64,000 nucleotides of DNA from Hanstruepera flava (lineage in GTDB: Bacteria > Bacteroidota > Bacteroidia > Flavobacteriales > Flavobacteriaceae), in assembly GCF_023634025.1 (NCBI RefSeq), contig NZ_JALJCW010000001.1:967501-1031500 (forward strand), in the 5' to 3' direction. Positions 23,316 through 32,204 of this stretch are shown one piece after another (positions within the stretch are counted from its first letter, which is position 1; every line of letters begins with the position of its first letter). Under the pieces are notes generated by a model that was given only the letters and a program-made list of their open reading frames with translations, ran no database searches and was not told where the DNA came from. The translations under genes and the position numbers were made by a program.

Positions 23316-25340
23316 TTAGATTGGGATTGTTATTAAGATACTTGTGCCTACATTTTTTTCAGAGGTTAATTGGACTTCGCCACCAATTTCACCAACTCGT
23401 GAATTCATGTTTTTAATGCCAATGCCCTTACGGGTTTTGTCTACATCAAATCCAGAACCATTATCTGTAATGAGTAAGCAAATTACGTTATTTTTTAATT
23501 TAAAACTAATATCAACATGTGTTGCTTGTGCATGCTTGTAAATGTTTTGAAGTGATTCTTGAATAATTCTATAAATATGAATTTTTGTTTTATTGGGTAA
23601 GTCTTCCCAAATTATATCATCATCTGTATTAATGGAATAGTCCAATCCGTAAGCAAGGGTTTGGGTTTCAACTAGTGTGGCAATAATATCTTCAAACCCT
23701 GAACCCGAAACAAAGTCGGTGTTTAATTCATGGGAGACTTTCCGAATTTCCTGTTCAATATTTTTTAGTTCAACAATATAGTTCTCTCTGGTTTTAATAG
23801 CCTCTGGTGTTGACACCATATTAAGGCTATCTAAACTTAAGCGTGTGCCAAACAATCGCCCAAGAATGCCATCATGCAGCTCTTCTGAAATACGCTTTTT
23901 TTCAATGGTACGTGCTTCATCTATTTTATCTTGCTGCGAAAGCATTAAGTTATAGATTTCCTCGTTGGCTTCCTGTTGTTGCTGAATGAGTTTTAACTGC
24001 TTATTCCTGGCGCGTTGTGAAATAATAATATAAAGTAAAATTAGAGTAATAATTAATATACCTGATAAGCCAAGCAACCATAATCGCTCTCTGGAAATCC
24101 TTTCGTTTTCGCGCTCAATTTCATCGGTTTCAAACTCTATTCGTGCAAATTTGTTTCTAATGGAGCGTTCTTTGTTTACCAGACTATCGTTAAGTTTAAT
24201 ATATTCATTTAAATAGGTTGCTGCCCTTTCGTCGTTTTCTATATTTGACTTTAACTTCAAGGCATTTAACACCACATCATTGGTTGAAGTTGCTCTTCCT
24301 ATGTTATACGAAACATCGGCATATTTTAAAGAAGAATCCAATTCCTTTTTATCTAAATAATATTCCGACAAATTCAAAGCAACAGACATCATAGCTGCTT
24401 CATCTTGAATGCTATCACTTATCTTATAAGCCCTGTTTAAATCTTTTTGTATAGCCTCATCAGAAAAAGCACCCATTAAATGCCTTAAAAGCGCATAATC
24501 TCCTAATATTAAAGCATAATTATTCAATTCTTGCTTTAAAACAGATTCGTTTTGAAAAAGATTTTTGTAAATCTCAAAAGCTTTATCGTACTGCTTTAGC
24601 TCTTTATAAATAAGCGCTATATTACTATTGGAATAGAGCGTATATAAAAAATTATCGTCAATTTTATCACTGTAGTTTAATGCTTTATTGTGATATTCTA
24701 TGGACTTATCAAATTGTTTTAGTTCATCTGAAGCAATGGCCACTAAATTATGAAGTGCCCAAAGATTATCTAGTATATAATCATTTTCAGGTAATGTTTG
24801 ATAGATTCGAATCGCTTCAAACGCATTATTTTCACAACCAACATAATCGCGTTCTTCAAATTGCAGATCAGCCATTTCAAAGCGAGCACCAGCTGCCATT
24901 GCTTTTTCGCTTTGAGAATAAAAGTATTTGGAAGCATTATAATAATAATAATAGGCACTATCCGAACTATTGTTATATTTATGATACCACCCGAGTACAT
25001 TGGTAATATGACCTAAAGCCAAAGTATCATTTAATTTTTTGGCCAGTTTGAGGTTTTCGTGATTTAAATCGAATAAAGAGTCTACCGAAAACTCCTTTAA
25101 ATACAAGGTTGTAAGAAGCCGCTTTGCTTTTAATAATACAGAATCGCTTTTTTTAGTTTTTGCAATCTCTATTGCTTTTTTAACTTCAACAATTCTAAAC
25201 GAAAGATCTTTACTTTCATTTTGCGCATTCTCGTAATGGAGTTTAAAATTTTGATTGTTAGTTACAGTTTCATCTTTTTGAGCAAAAAGAAAAATAGAAT
25301 TTAGTACGAAAACAACATAAAGAAAATTCTTTCGGGACAT
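23316..25340 (-). CDS. TPR-containing sensor histidine kinase (HisKA_3 type)
   Basis: A 674-residue sensor from ATG 25340, chosen because it begins with a good signal peptide (MSRKNFLYVVFVLNSIFLFAQ); the upstream TTG at 25370 falls in the promoter. The periplasmic part (25-400) is built of TPR-like helical repeats (for example WALHNLVAIASDELKQFDKSI), followed by a coiled coil, one membrane helix (LWLLGLSGILIITLILLYIII), and a HisKA_3 dimerisation domain with phospho-acceptor H489 in SEELHDGILGR. The ATPase domain ends with DNGSGFD and KGIGIKNM. TPR sensors of this kind are frequent in Flavobacteria; the signal is unknown. Confidence 0.9.
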   Translation of the reverse strand: MSRKNFLYVVFVLNSIFLFAQKDETVTNNQNFKLHYENAQNESKDLSFRIVEVKKAIEIAKTKKSDSVLLKAKRLLTTLYLKEFSVDSLFDLNHENLKLAKKLNDTLALGHITNVLGWYHKYNNSSDSAYYYYYNASKYFYSQSEKAMAAGARFEMADLQFEERDYVGCENNAFEAIRIYQTLPENDYILDNLWALHNLVAIASDELKQFDKSIEYHNKALNYSDKIDDNFLYTLYSNSNIALIYKELKQYDKAFEIYKNLFQNESVLKQELNNYALILGDYALLRHLMGAFSDEAIQKDLNRAYKISDSIQDEAAMMSVALNLSEYYLDKKELDSSLKYADVSYNIGRATSTNDVVLNALKLKSNIENDERAATYLNEYIKLNDSLVNKERSIRNKFARIEFETDEIERENERISRERLWLLGLSGILIITLILLYIIISQRARNKQLKLIQQQQEANEEIYNLMLSQQDKIDEARTIEKKRISEELHDGILGRLFGTRLSLDSLNMVSTPEAIKTRENYIVELKNIEQEIRKVSHELNTDFVSGSGFEDIIATLVETQTLAYGLDYSINTDDDIIWEDLPNKTKIHIYRIIQESLQNIYKHAQATHVDISFKLKNNVICLLITDNGSGFDVDKTRKGIGIKNMNSRVGEIGGEVQLTSEKNVGTSILITIPI

Positions 25341-25358
25341 AATTATAGATATGTCCTT

Positions 25359-25366
25359 CAAATTTA
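25359..25366 (-). promoter_or_regulatory. -7 element of the TPR histidine kinase operon
   Basis: TAAATTTG (minus strand) matches TAnnTTTG and lies 18 bases before the chosen ATG. No clear TTTG -33 element is seen at 17-23 bases. Confidence 0.5.
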
Positions 25367-25460
25367 TCAAATTTTATTTGAAGTAAACATCAATATTCTA
25401 AATAACACCAAAACCCCTTAAATGATTAAGAGGTTTTCTAGTGTATATATTTGGGTTTAT

Positions 25461-25646
25461 CTATCCGTTAGAAGGAACTTCGCCTTTTCTTTTAACATGC
25501 CTTTTGTTTGTAAAAGCAAAGTTAAAATCTTCTTGCTCTGTTACATGTTCTTGTACAGGTTCGCTATTTATATCGCTTTTGATATTTAAACCAGTTAAAG
25601 TTGTACAAAAAATTGCAGCTAATAAAGTAATTTTTAAGGTTTTCAT
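25461..25646 (-). CDS. Small secreted peptide
   Basis: A 61-residue ORF with a convincing signal peptide (MKTLKITLLAAIFCTTLTG, hydrophobic core LLAAIFCTTL) and a short, polar mature part rich in E, N, K and S that ends in NKRHVKRKGEVPSNG. Codon use is like the neighbours and there is no competing gene; the overlapping plus-strand ORF lacks any export or domain signal. It is divergent neither from nor clearly cotranscribed with the histidine kinase (120 bases upstream of it, same strand). The basic tail and position beside a sensor kinase make a signalling peptide conceivable, but that is speculation. Confidence 0.6.
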   Translation of the reverse strand: MKTLKITLLAAIFCTTLTGLNIKSDINSEPVQEHVTEQEDFNFAFTNKRHVKRKGEVPSNG

Positions 25647-26093
25647 GTTAGTTCATTTAGGGTTAAACAACAGTTCGCTATTAAATTTTATTTAATTAAA
25701 AATTAAAATGATTTTAAATTAAAAATCACTGTCGAGGGAAGATGGATTAATAACCTTTGTATGAAACTTTATAGTTTCAAAAAACTAAAATTAACATGAG
25801 GGAATAGACAAAAATTTGTCTTAATGAATTAATTAACCTTAAATAAGCTGGATAATTCGATTTAGGGACTTATTTGAAGGACTGTAAATATAGTTTAGAA
25901 TGAGAATGAAGAAACCAAAAACACGATTAAAATGCAAAAATCATCGATGAAATGCATATTTAATTGAATTTTCCTACAGATAATAAATGCTATCTAGACA
26001 TCAAAATACAAAAAAACCAAACGTACTAACAGCCATAAGTACACCTTTTTTCAGTGGTTTAACTATATTTACAATAAGAATCTCAATCAGAAA
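25647..26093. other. 447-base AT-rich intergenic region
   Basis: No gene is supported. It holds a perfect 15-base palindrome TTAAAATGATTTTAA at 25703-25717, an inverted repeat AGACAAA-AA-TTTGTCT at 25806-25821 and, at the right end, TATATTTA (26064-26071), a plausible -7 element 22 bases before the XRE-type gene. Otherwise low-complexity AT sequence. Confidence 0.5.
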
Positions 26094-26969
26094 ATGAAAA
26101 AGTACAATAGTGTTGGTGAACTTTTTATGGACTATAGAACTTTTTATGGTCTGTCGCAAGCAGATTTTGCAGCTAGTTTAAATGTAGATTTAAGAACCAT
26201 ACAACGTTGGGAAAAAGATATAACTTTAATAAAACCCGAAAAGGAAGAAGATATTGTTTTAGCTACGTTAATGCCTTATCAGCTTATTCGCAATTTAAAT
26301 GCTGCCGTTCCTATTCCAACATATTATAACTTTAAAACCCGAAAGTATTCACTCTCCCAACAATCTAATTCGTTTCCAAAAGTAGATTGGTATTTAGATC
26401 AAATAGATATTACATCAGATCGTTTAAGGACTATTGACATTGATTTAGATTTTAAACATCTTGAGCAGTTTATCGATTCACAAAAACGAGATGAAAATTA
26501 TGTCAATAAAGAATTGATACGGGAAGCTGTAAGACTGTTGCCCGAATTGAATTATGTTTTTATTGGTAAATCGGGTTATTATGCTGGCCACTGTATTGTT
26601 TTACCAATAGCGCCTAGCACTCACATTAAGTTAAGAAGCAAGGAAATTTCAAATAGAGATTTACGAGCGCATCATTTAGTTAACTATAAAACTTTAGAGC
26701 AACCTATTTTTTATCGTTTTGATATTACTGGTGACTGCAACGACACCGTTTTTTATATTATGTCTAAATTCTTTAGGTTTTTTAGGGATATTGAAAACAA
26801 AAATTACCTCATGTGCGGCTATACCGAACGAGATGACAATTATAATATAAACCAACAAATAGGGTTGCGTGTCATTTGGGAAGATAAAGATTTACAAAAC
26901 CGTTTACATTTAGATTATCCACCACGATTTTTTGAGGGGGATTTTAAAGCTTATTTACAAAACTTATAA
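26094..26969 (+). CDS. XRE-type helix-turn-helix protein with unrecognised C-terminal domain
   Basis: A 291-residue protein. Residues 1-50 are a Cro/C1-type helix-turn-helix: MDYRTFYGLSQADFAASLNV then DLRTIQRWEKD. Residues 95-291 form a separate domain I could not assign with confidence; VFIGKSGYYAGHCIVLPI followed by acidic and hydrophobic stretches, and YFRF-like aromatic clusters (MSKFFRFFRDIENKNYLMCGY), give a weak impression of a GNAT-like fold. Stands alone: opposite genes on both sides, and its stop overlaps an inverted repeat (26969-26986) shared with the convergent neighbour. Confidence 0.75.
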   Translation: MKKYNSVGELFMDYRTFYGLSQADFAASLNVDLRTIQRWEKDITLIKPEKEEDIVLATLMPYQLIRNLNAAVPIPTYYNFKTRKYSLSQQSNSFPKVDWYLDQIDITSDRLRTIDIDLDFKHLEQFIDSQKRDENYVNKELIREAVRLLPELNYVFIGKSGYYAGHCIVLPIAPSTHIKLRSKEISNRDLRAHHLVNYKTLEQPIFYRFDITGDCNDTVFYIMSKFFRFFRDIENKNYLMCGYTERDDNYNINQQIGLRVIWEDKDLQNRLHLDYPPRFFEGDFKAYLQNL

Positions 26970-26986
26970 ACTTTTATGTAAAAGTT
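26969..26986. terminator. Possible bidirectional terminator
   Basis: Inverted repeat AACTTTTA-TG-TAAAAGTT between two convergent genes. The stem is AT-only apart from one G-C pair at each end and the T-runs are short, so termination is uncertain. Confidence 0.35.
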
Positions 26987-26989
26987 ATA

Positions 26990-29900
26990 TTATTTAAATT
27001 GGTATTTCAGAATTGTATCTCTAGTATCAAGTACATTCTGCACATAATTTTTGTATTCAAGATATTCATCTACCAAAATATTACTTGAACCAACTTTTGT
27101 TGAAACTTTAACTTGAATTTCATTCGGTTTTATCAAATTAAAATCCATTTTAAAAGTATGGTCCTTGAATTGGTATTCTTTGCTTTTAGGTAAATCAATA
27201 AATTTTTTATTGTCACTCAAATGTACCACCATAGATTCTTGATAGGAATTAGCAGTTTCATATTGCTTATAATCAATTTCATACATTCTCGATTCATTTT
27301 GAATAATTTCATCAGTGTATGGATTATTAAAATATGGTATCTTAAATGTGAACATTTCGTTTACTTTATCAATATTTAAGTCAACTCTTAATTTTGTTTT
27401 AAATTCTGCAGAGCTATTTTCTCTATTATGTTCAGCTATTAAAATTTCTTTTAGAACAACATTCTCACTACACATATTATAAATTTCTTCTTCTAATGCT
27501 TCTTTAAAAAATTCACCTTTTTTGGTTTCAAGCATGTCAACATAATAAGTAGCTAAATGAGCTGTAAAACGAGATTCTAATTCTAATTCAATTTCACTAT
27601 TCTCTTCACCAAGCTTCATTTGATAATTATTTTCAATTTCGGCTAATGAACTATTAATATTGGTTAACGTAACTAGTTCAGAAATAGTCCCGTCATTACT
27701 ATAAACTGGTATCTCTAAAGAAGTAGCCCCTCTTAATGACATAGGTATTGATTTAAAGGGTAAATATTTACTTGTTAACTCTAAATATTGATCTAAACCG
27801 TCTATATTAACTTTAACAATACAATGATTGAAATCTGTACTTGGCATTACCAACTTATTATTACCGTAGTCTGAAGTTAAGATTAATACCATTTTAGCAT
27901 CTAATTCAGCATGTATAGCTAATGTTAAAAACAATGATGAAAAATCTTTACAATCTCCAAGTTTTGTCTTTATCGTCTTTGATGGTTTTTGTGGTATATA
28001 ACCACCCTGTCTAAAGCTAATATGACTGTAATTAAAGTTATCAGTTATATAATAATAAATCCGCTTGGCTTTTTCTTCATCCTTTAGTTGTTTATGCCCT
28101 TCCGGAAAAATTTTATTAAAAACTTCCTCAACTGTTTGATCAAATCTTAACTGCTTAATTACTAAATCTGAATACCAATTAGCAATTTCATCCCATGATT
28201 CAATACTACTAATAACAAGCCTAGTTGTTAGATCTGAAAATGGCGGCATATATGCTTCAGATATATTTAAGCCTTTACTGTTCATTTTTGAAAACTCATG
28301 TATGTATAATGAACCTATTTTTGATACTTTGTAATCTACCTGCCCATTTAAAATTTTATAATTAATTTTTTCTTCGTTGGTTAAAATTCTATATATATTT
28401 TGCAATGTTGGATGGTATGATGTAAAATTATGATTTAATATATAATCATTATAAAACCTTCCCGTTTTTGTGAAAGTCGATTCATAATCTACATATACAA
28501 CATCACCAATTTCTAACTTCTCAAACACTAAAGTTGAGTTATTCCTATCAGCGGGCACTGTTGAACCATCAGGCTTTACAATCTCTGATTTGTGAATAAC
28601 ATAATCTCCCGATAACCCTAGAGAGTACTCTTTTAGAATATTGATTCCATTTTGAGATGTAACTTCATAAATTAGAGTACACTTATACTCACCTCCTCCA
28701 TTTTTATAGTTTAAAATATCTGTTTGATTTAGAAGAATATTTAAGCCGTAATTATTTTCTTGAATAGTATTTCTGTTCGATTTAATATAATTATAAGGAT
28801 CCGTTAAATGAAGACCAATTAATGGGTTTTTGAATTTCTTTAAGTCATTAATCGTTGATCTCAACTTCAAGTTTGATGGCTGACTAATCAATGCTTTTTC
28901 ATAACACTCAAGCGCTTTATCGGTTTCATTCAATTGAAGTAATGCATCACCTTTAAAAACCAAAAAAACATGAGAGTTAGGGAAGTTTTTTATAGCAATG
29001 TCAATATACTTTAAAGACCTTTCGTACTTTCCTAATCTATGTAACAATTGTACCATATTATAAATGCTATTATTGTCATATTTAAAATTAATTATAGAGT
29101 CATCATAGAGTGCTATGGCTTCATCGGTTCTGTTTTGCTTCTCATAATAATAAGCAAGGTATTTAACAATTTCCCAATTAAATTCTTCTTTGTTATACTT
29201 CTCTAAAACCTCTGTTGTTCGGGCATAATCGTTAAATGCAGATGCATAAAATTCTGCAAATGTTGGTTTAAGGCTTGAAAAAAGCGTTTCATCAATCAAC
29301 AATTCATCTAATTTTGAGGTCATTGTCTCTCTATTTCCTGTTCTTGAAAGAATCATTAAATCAGCAATAGTTTTCATAAATGAATAATCTACAGACTTTC
29401 CAATTGCATTCAACTTTTCCTCATAGGTATCTATATCTAACTTCATTAAGTCATCTGAATCTTCAAATTCCAAAAGAAGAGATAAATAATAATTAGGATC
29501 CAACCGTTTTAGGTTATTTTCTAATTCACTTTTAGTTGTTTCATCGTTGGTAGTATTATAACATTCAATTAAAGCAGATTTTATAAATGAACTATTTGGA
29601 TACTGAATTAACCATTCTTTCAAAATTTTAATAGCCTTATCTAATTCTCCAACTCTAATTAAAGCTCGAGACAAACAGAATTTATTCAAATTTTCATCTC
29701 CTATATTTCCTTGTAATCTATTTTCAAAAAAATCAATTACTTTATGGGATACTAATATTGGGTTCACACTTTCAAAACTCCCTTTTTTATAATTTCTGTT
29801 TTCAAAGGAAATATCATAATCCTTTAATGGATTTCCAATTAAGTCTTCAAGCCTTAAAATAAAATAGGGTGTTCCAGATTCATTGGCAATTTTAACCAAT

Positions 29901-30772
29901 ATTCTATTAACTCCTTTTTGAAGATTAACAGAGTAAGTATACGCATCCATTTCAGTAATAAATTCTTCATCATTCTCTAAAACTAAAACATCATTTACCC
30001 ATACCCTAATTAAGCCTCCCTTTCCAATTTTAAAATTTACACGTTGTTCTACTGGAGAATTAACAAACGTTTGTGCATAGTGAACTCCAGAACCATATTC
30101 AACATGATTTGTAAAAAAATTATAGACTTCTGCGCTTTGTGGCTTTTTATACCAATGTGTAAAGCCCTTACTTTGCGCATCAAATTCAACTGTATTGGAC
30201 GTCTCCCATTCTGGTTCAAATGGTAAATCAATTCCACTTGAATTTAAATTTTCAAAAACGCCACAATACTCCCATTGTTTTACGGCATTAATATTGGAAA
30301 TCAAATCATTAAAATCATCCCATTCACGTTGATGCCTGTAACAAATTGCCTGTAAATAATATAGAGCATTTTTTATGGACGAATTTGACATTTTAGTAAC
30401 GTCAATTAAATGCGGACTTACATATGTATCCTTATTAAAACCGCTCTCTAAATAATCATTAAAAACGTAAGGCATCATCCAGTTTGAAAATAAATAATTT
30501 TCAAAACCATCAAAATTAGATACACTAGAAAGATAATTATGACTTGTGGTCATAATACCGTTTTCCATTTGAACAATGTGCTTTAAAGTTAAACTCTCTA
30601 TATCATTTCCGGCATCTAATTTGTTCGCTTTTTCTATTGCAGAGTTCCTATCATTATTTAATAATGATTCCCAAATAGAACTATTTTTTTGAGAAAATAT
30701 AAAATTCGAAAAAACTAAAAATAGAGCGGTAAAAATTATCCTTTTTTGAAAAAAATGATGGTAAAAAATCAT
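26990..30772 (-). CDS. Large exported DUF3857/transglutaminase-like protein with TPR region
   Basis: A 1260-residue protein with a signal peptide (RIIFTALFLVFSNFIFS, cut before Q28). Residues 30-340 include a beta-rich segment (VNFKIGKGGLIRVWVNDVLVLEND); 350-650 are TPR-like helical repeats (DEAIALYDDSIINFKYDN, DKALECYEKALISQPSN). About 690-860 is the DUF3857 domain, followed by a transglutaminase-like domain whose catalytic Cys is C941 in KLGDCKDFSS, with a His in FNHCIVKV. The last 250 residues are beta-rich (DUF2569/DUF3858-like). The family is common in Bacteroidota, probably periplasmic; the substrate is unknown. Monocistronic. Confidence 0.85.
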   Translation of the reverse strand: MIFYHHFFQKRIIFTALFLVFSNFIFSQKNSSIWESLLNNDRNSAIEKANKLDAGNDIESLTLKHIVQMENGIMTTSHNYLSSVSNFDGFENYLFSNWMMPYVFNDYLESGFNKDTYVSPHLIDVTKMSNSSIKNALYYLQAICYRHQREWDDFNDLISNINAVKQWEYCGVFENLNSSGIDLPFEPEWETSNTVEFDAQSKGFTHWYKKPQSAEVYNFFTNHVEYGSGVHYAQTFVNSPVEQRVNFKIGKGGLIRVWVNDVLVLENDEEFITEMDAYTYSVNLQKGVNRILVKIANESGTPYFILRLEDLIGNPLKDYDISFENRNYKKGSFESVNPILVSHKVIDFFENRLQGNIGDENLNKFCLSRALIRVGELDKAIKILKEWLIQYPNSSFIKSALIECYNTTNDETTKSELENNLKRLDPNYYLSLLLEFEDSDDLMKLDIDTYEEKLNAIGKSVDYSFMKTIADLMILSRTGNRETMTSKLDELLIDETLFSSLKPTFAEFYASAFNDYARTTEVLEKYNKEEFNWEIVKYLAYYYEKQNRTDEAIALYDDSIINFKYDNNSIYNMVQLLHRLGKYERSLKYIDIAIKNFPNSHVFLVFKGDALLQLNETDKALECYEKALISQPSNLKLRSTINDLKKFKNPLIGLHLTDPYNYIKSNRNTIQENNYGLNILLNQTDILNYKNGGGEYKCTLIYEVTSQNGINILKEYSLGLSGDYVIHKSEIVKPDGSTVPADRNNSTLVFEKLEIGDVVYVDYESTFTKTGRFYNDYILNHNFTSYHPTLQNIYRILTNEEKINYKILNGQVDYKVSKIGSLYIHEFSKMNSKGLNISEAYMPPFSDLTTRLVISSIESWDEIANWYSDLVIKQLRFDQTVEEVFNKIFPEGHKQLKDEEKAKRIYYYITDNFNYSHISFRQGGYIPQKPSKTIKTKLGDCKDFSSLFLTLAIHAELDAKMVLILTSDYGNNKLVMPSTDFNHCIVKVNIDGLDQYLELTSKYLPFKSIPMSLRGATSLEIPVYSNDGTISELVTLTNINSSLAEIENNYQMKLGEENSEIELELESRFTAHLATYYVDMLETKKGEFFKEALEEEIYNMCSENVVLKEILIAEHNRENSSAEFKTKLRVDLNIDKVNEMFTFKIPYFNNPYTDEIIQNESRMYEIDYKQYETANSYQESMVVHLSDNKKFIDLPKSKEYQFKDHTFKMDFNLIKPNEIQVKVSTKVGSSNILVDEYLEYKNYVQNVLDTRDTILKYQFK

Positions 30773-30888
30773 AGAAAATTGAGAAGATTAAATTGAAGTA
30801 TTAAACTAGGGTTACAATAAAAAGGGTTGAATATAGCTAATTTTTATAAATAGATTTATTATTTTTCCTTCCAAATCGATAAAAATTG

Positions 30889-30937
30889 TAAACACCCTTA
30901 AAAAAGTACCCCAACCTTCTAGACAGAAAAATGAAAG
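30889..30937. repeat. Direct repeat copy A, downstream of the lipoprotein gene
   Basis: Shares with 31879-31932 the 16-base core CTTCTAGACAGAAAAA (30916-30931) and, over the 32 bases from 30900, differs at only three places, all transitions; weaker similarity (AAACACCC against AAACAGCCC) extends upstream. The two copies flank the lipoprotein gene. Confidence 0.65.
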
Positions 30938-30950
30938 TTGTTTTATTAGC

Positions 30951-31739
30951 TTAATATTCATATGTAACAATCTCAAATAACGTTCCATCAACTTTAAATT
31001 TTCTTCTAACCAAAGGGTAATTATTCTCATTATATTCATACTCATATGTATATAATGTTGAAAACACACCTGTTCCAACTTCCTTTTGCACTTCAATTTG
31101 ATTGTTAACTTGACTACCTAACCAATCCCATGATACATTGGCATCTACTTGAGGAAATACATTTCTAAAGGCATTATTCTTATTATCATATTTAAATTTT
31201 CTCGATGCATTTGCGCCAAGTCTATTCAAAGCAATTACATTACCCATACTATCATAACCGTATAAAGTTGTTGAGGTAAATATACCACCTGCCCCGATCC
31301 AAAGAGCCTCATCTATTTGTCCAGAAGAATTATAATAAAAATGAAAAAAATCAGCGTCATCGTCAGTTCTAGACTGTAGCATCTTACCTTCTGCATTATA
31401 GGTAATATACGTCAAATAGTTAGGTTCTCCTGATTCAGTTGTTTCATAACTAACTAATTCCCCATCTAAATAATTATATTGAATAGTAGTTCCAAAATCT
31501 GTAGTTATTTTTGAAATTAGGTTTCCAGAATATTCAAAATTTACAGTCCTAGTGTCAGCATAGCCCCCTCCCTCAATGGTATATTTTGAAGGTTTTATAA
31601 TATTTTGATTGGCATCAGAATTATCATCATCTGATGAACAAGACAAAATCAAAAAACCGTATAACAAGCCTAAAAATAAAGTTGCTGTTTTTACTTGTAG
31701 TTTCGGTTTTAAATAGTGCAAAATATTTTCAAATTTCAT
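30951..31739 (-). CDS. Lipoprotein with YD/RHS-like beta repeats
   Basis: A 262-residue lipoprotein from ATG 31739; the upstream in-frame TTG at 31766 adds only a charged stretch and is less likely. The signal peptide is unusually long (LQVKTATLFLGLLYGFLILSC) with lipobox Cys followed by S-S-D-D-D, the surface-export pattern of Flavobacteria. The mature part consists of short beta repeats of the YD/RHS type (VNFEYSGNLISKITTDFG, YITYNAEGKMLQSRTD, HFYYNSSGQIDEALW, YGYDSMGNVIALNR, YEYEYNENNYPLVRRK). Such proteins are common surface lipoproteins in Bacteroidota without known role. Flanked by a short direct repeat. Confidence 0.82.
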   Translation of the reverse strand: MKFENILHYLKPKLQVKTATLFLGLLYGFLILSCSSDDDNSDANQNIIKPSKYTIEGGGYADTRTVNFEYSGNLISKITTDFGTTIQYNYLDGELVSYETTESGEPNYLTYITYNAEGKMLQSRTDDDADFFHFYYNSSGQIDEALWIGAGGIFTSTTLYGYDSMGNVIALNRLGANASRKFKYDNKNNAFRNVFPQVDANVSWDWLGSQVNNQIEVQKEVGTGVFSTLYTYEYEYNENNYPLVRRKFKVDGTLFEIVTYEY

Positions 31740-31878
31740 AGATTTTTTACGTTTTAAAGTCTTCAACTAATATAACTAAAATAAAGAATAGGCTAAATAC
31801 ATGCCCATACGCATTTATACATTTCTTCGATGAAAACATAAATTTGAATATCGGAAAATTATAAAATAGACTTTCTAG

Positions 31879-31932
31879 AAACAGCCCTAAAACAAAAAAG
31901 CATCCCAATCTTCTAGACAGAAAAAAGGAAAG
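31879..31932. repeat. Direct repeat copy B, upstream of the lipoprotein gene
   Basis: Partner of the copy at 30889-30937; identical core at 31910-31925. It lies about 140 bases before the lipoprotein start, in a stretch (31740-32014) where I see no gene. Confidence 0.65.
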
Positions 31933-32014
31933 CTTTCCATTGGAATACCCAACATAATTGGATATCTCCTACATCCTGACTGTTACGCCAGGAACAACAC
32001 AACTATTATTAATT

Positions 32015-32044
32015 GCCAAAAAAAGCTCCAATTAGTGGAGCTTT
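32015..32044 (-). terminator. Terminator downstream of tRNA-Asp
   Basis: Stem AAAGCTCC / GGAGCTTT with a seven-base loop; on the minus strand it is followed by a run of seven T. It lies 11 bases after the tRNA 3' end. Confidence 0.85.
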
Positions 32045-32054
32045 AGCAATTTTG

Positions 32055-32128
32055 CGGTCTGGACGGGACTCGAACCCGCGACCTTCGCCGTGACAGGGCG
32101 ACATTCTAACCAACTGAACTACCAGACC
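32055..32128 (-). tRNA. tRNA-Asp (anticodon GTC)
   Basis: Cloverleaf on the minus strand: acceptor GGTCTGG pairs with CCAGACC, D-loop AGTTCAGTTGGTTAGAA, anticodon loop CCTGTCACGG giving GTC (32092-32094 region), and T-arm GGTTCGAGTCCC with the T-loop TTCGAGT. Length 74 with G as discriminator base, as expected for Asp. CCA is not encoded. It has its own promoter and terminator, so it is a single-gene unit. Confidence 0.95.
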
Positions 32129-32146
32129 GTTGCTTTATTGCGGATG

Positions 32147-32177
32147 CAAATATACACGGCTTTTTTTATAAGTCAAA
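32147..32177 (-). promoter_or_regulatory. Consensus promoter of tRNA-Asp
   Basis: On the minus strand TTTG (32174-32177) and TATATTTG (32147-32154) are separated by exactly 19 bases, a textbook Bacteroidota -33/-7 pair, and end 18 bases before the tRNA. Confidence 0.85.
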
Positions 32178-32204
32178 CCTTTTTTGAAAATATTTTAATG
32201 TTTT

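Noticed and set aside
25441-25695. 84-codon plus-strand ORF opposite the small secreted peptide
   Set aside because: The minus-strand frame has a proper signal peptide and polar mature part; the plus-strand frame has no start context or recognisable feature.
30812-31096. 94-codon minus-strand ORF overlapping the 3' end of the lipoprotein gene
   Set aside because: It is out of frame with the lipoprotein, lacks any domain and its composition is that of a shifted frame; only its last part is intergenic and that contains the direct repeat.
32055-32128. tRNA-Asp as an integration site of a mobile element
   Set aside because: No integrase, no repeated tRNA 3' end and ordinary chromosomal genes on both sides.
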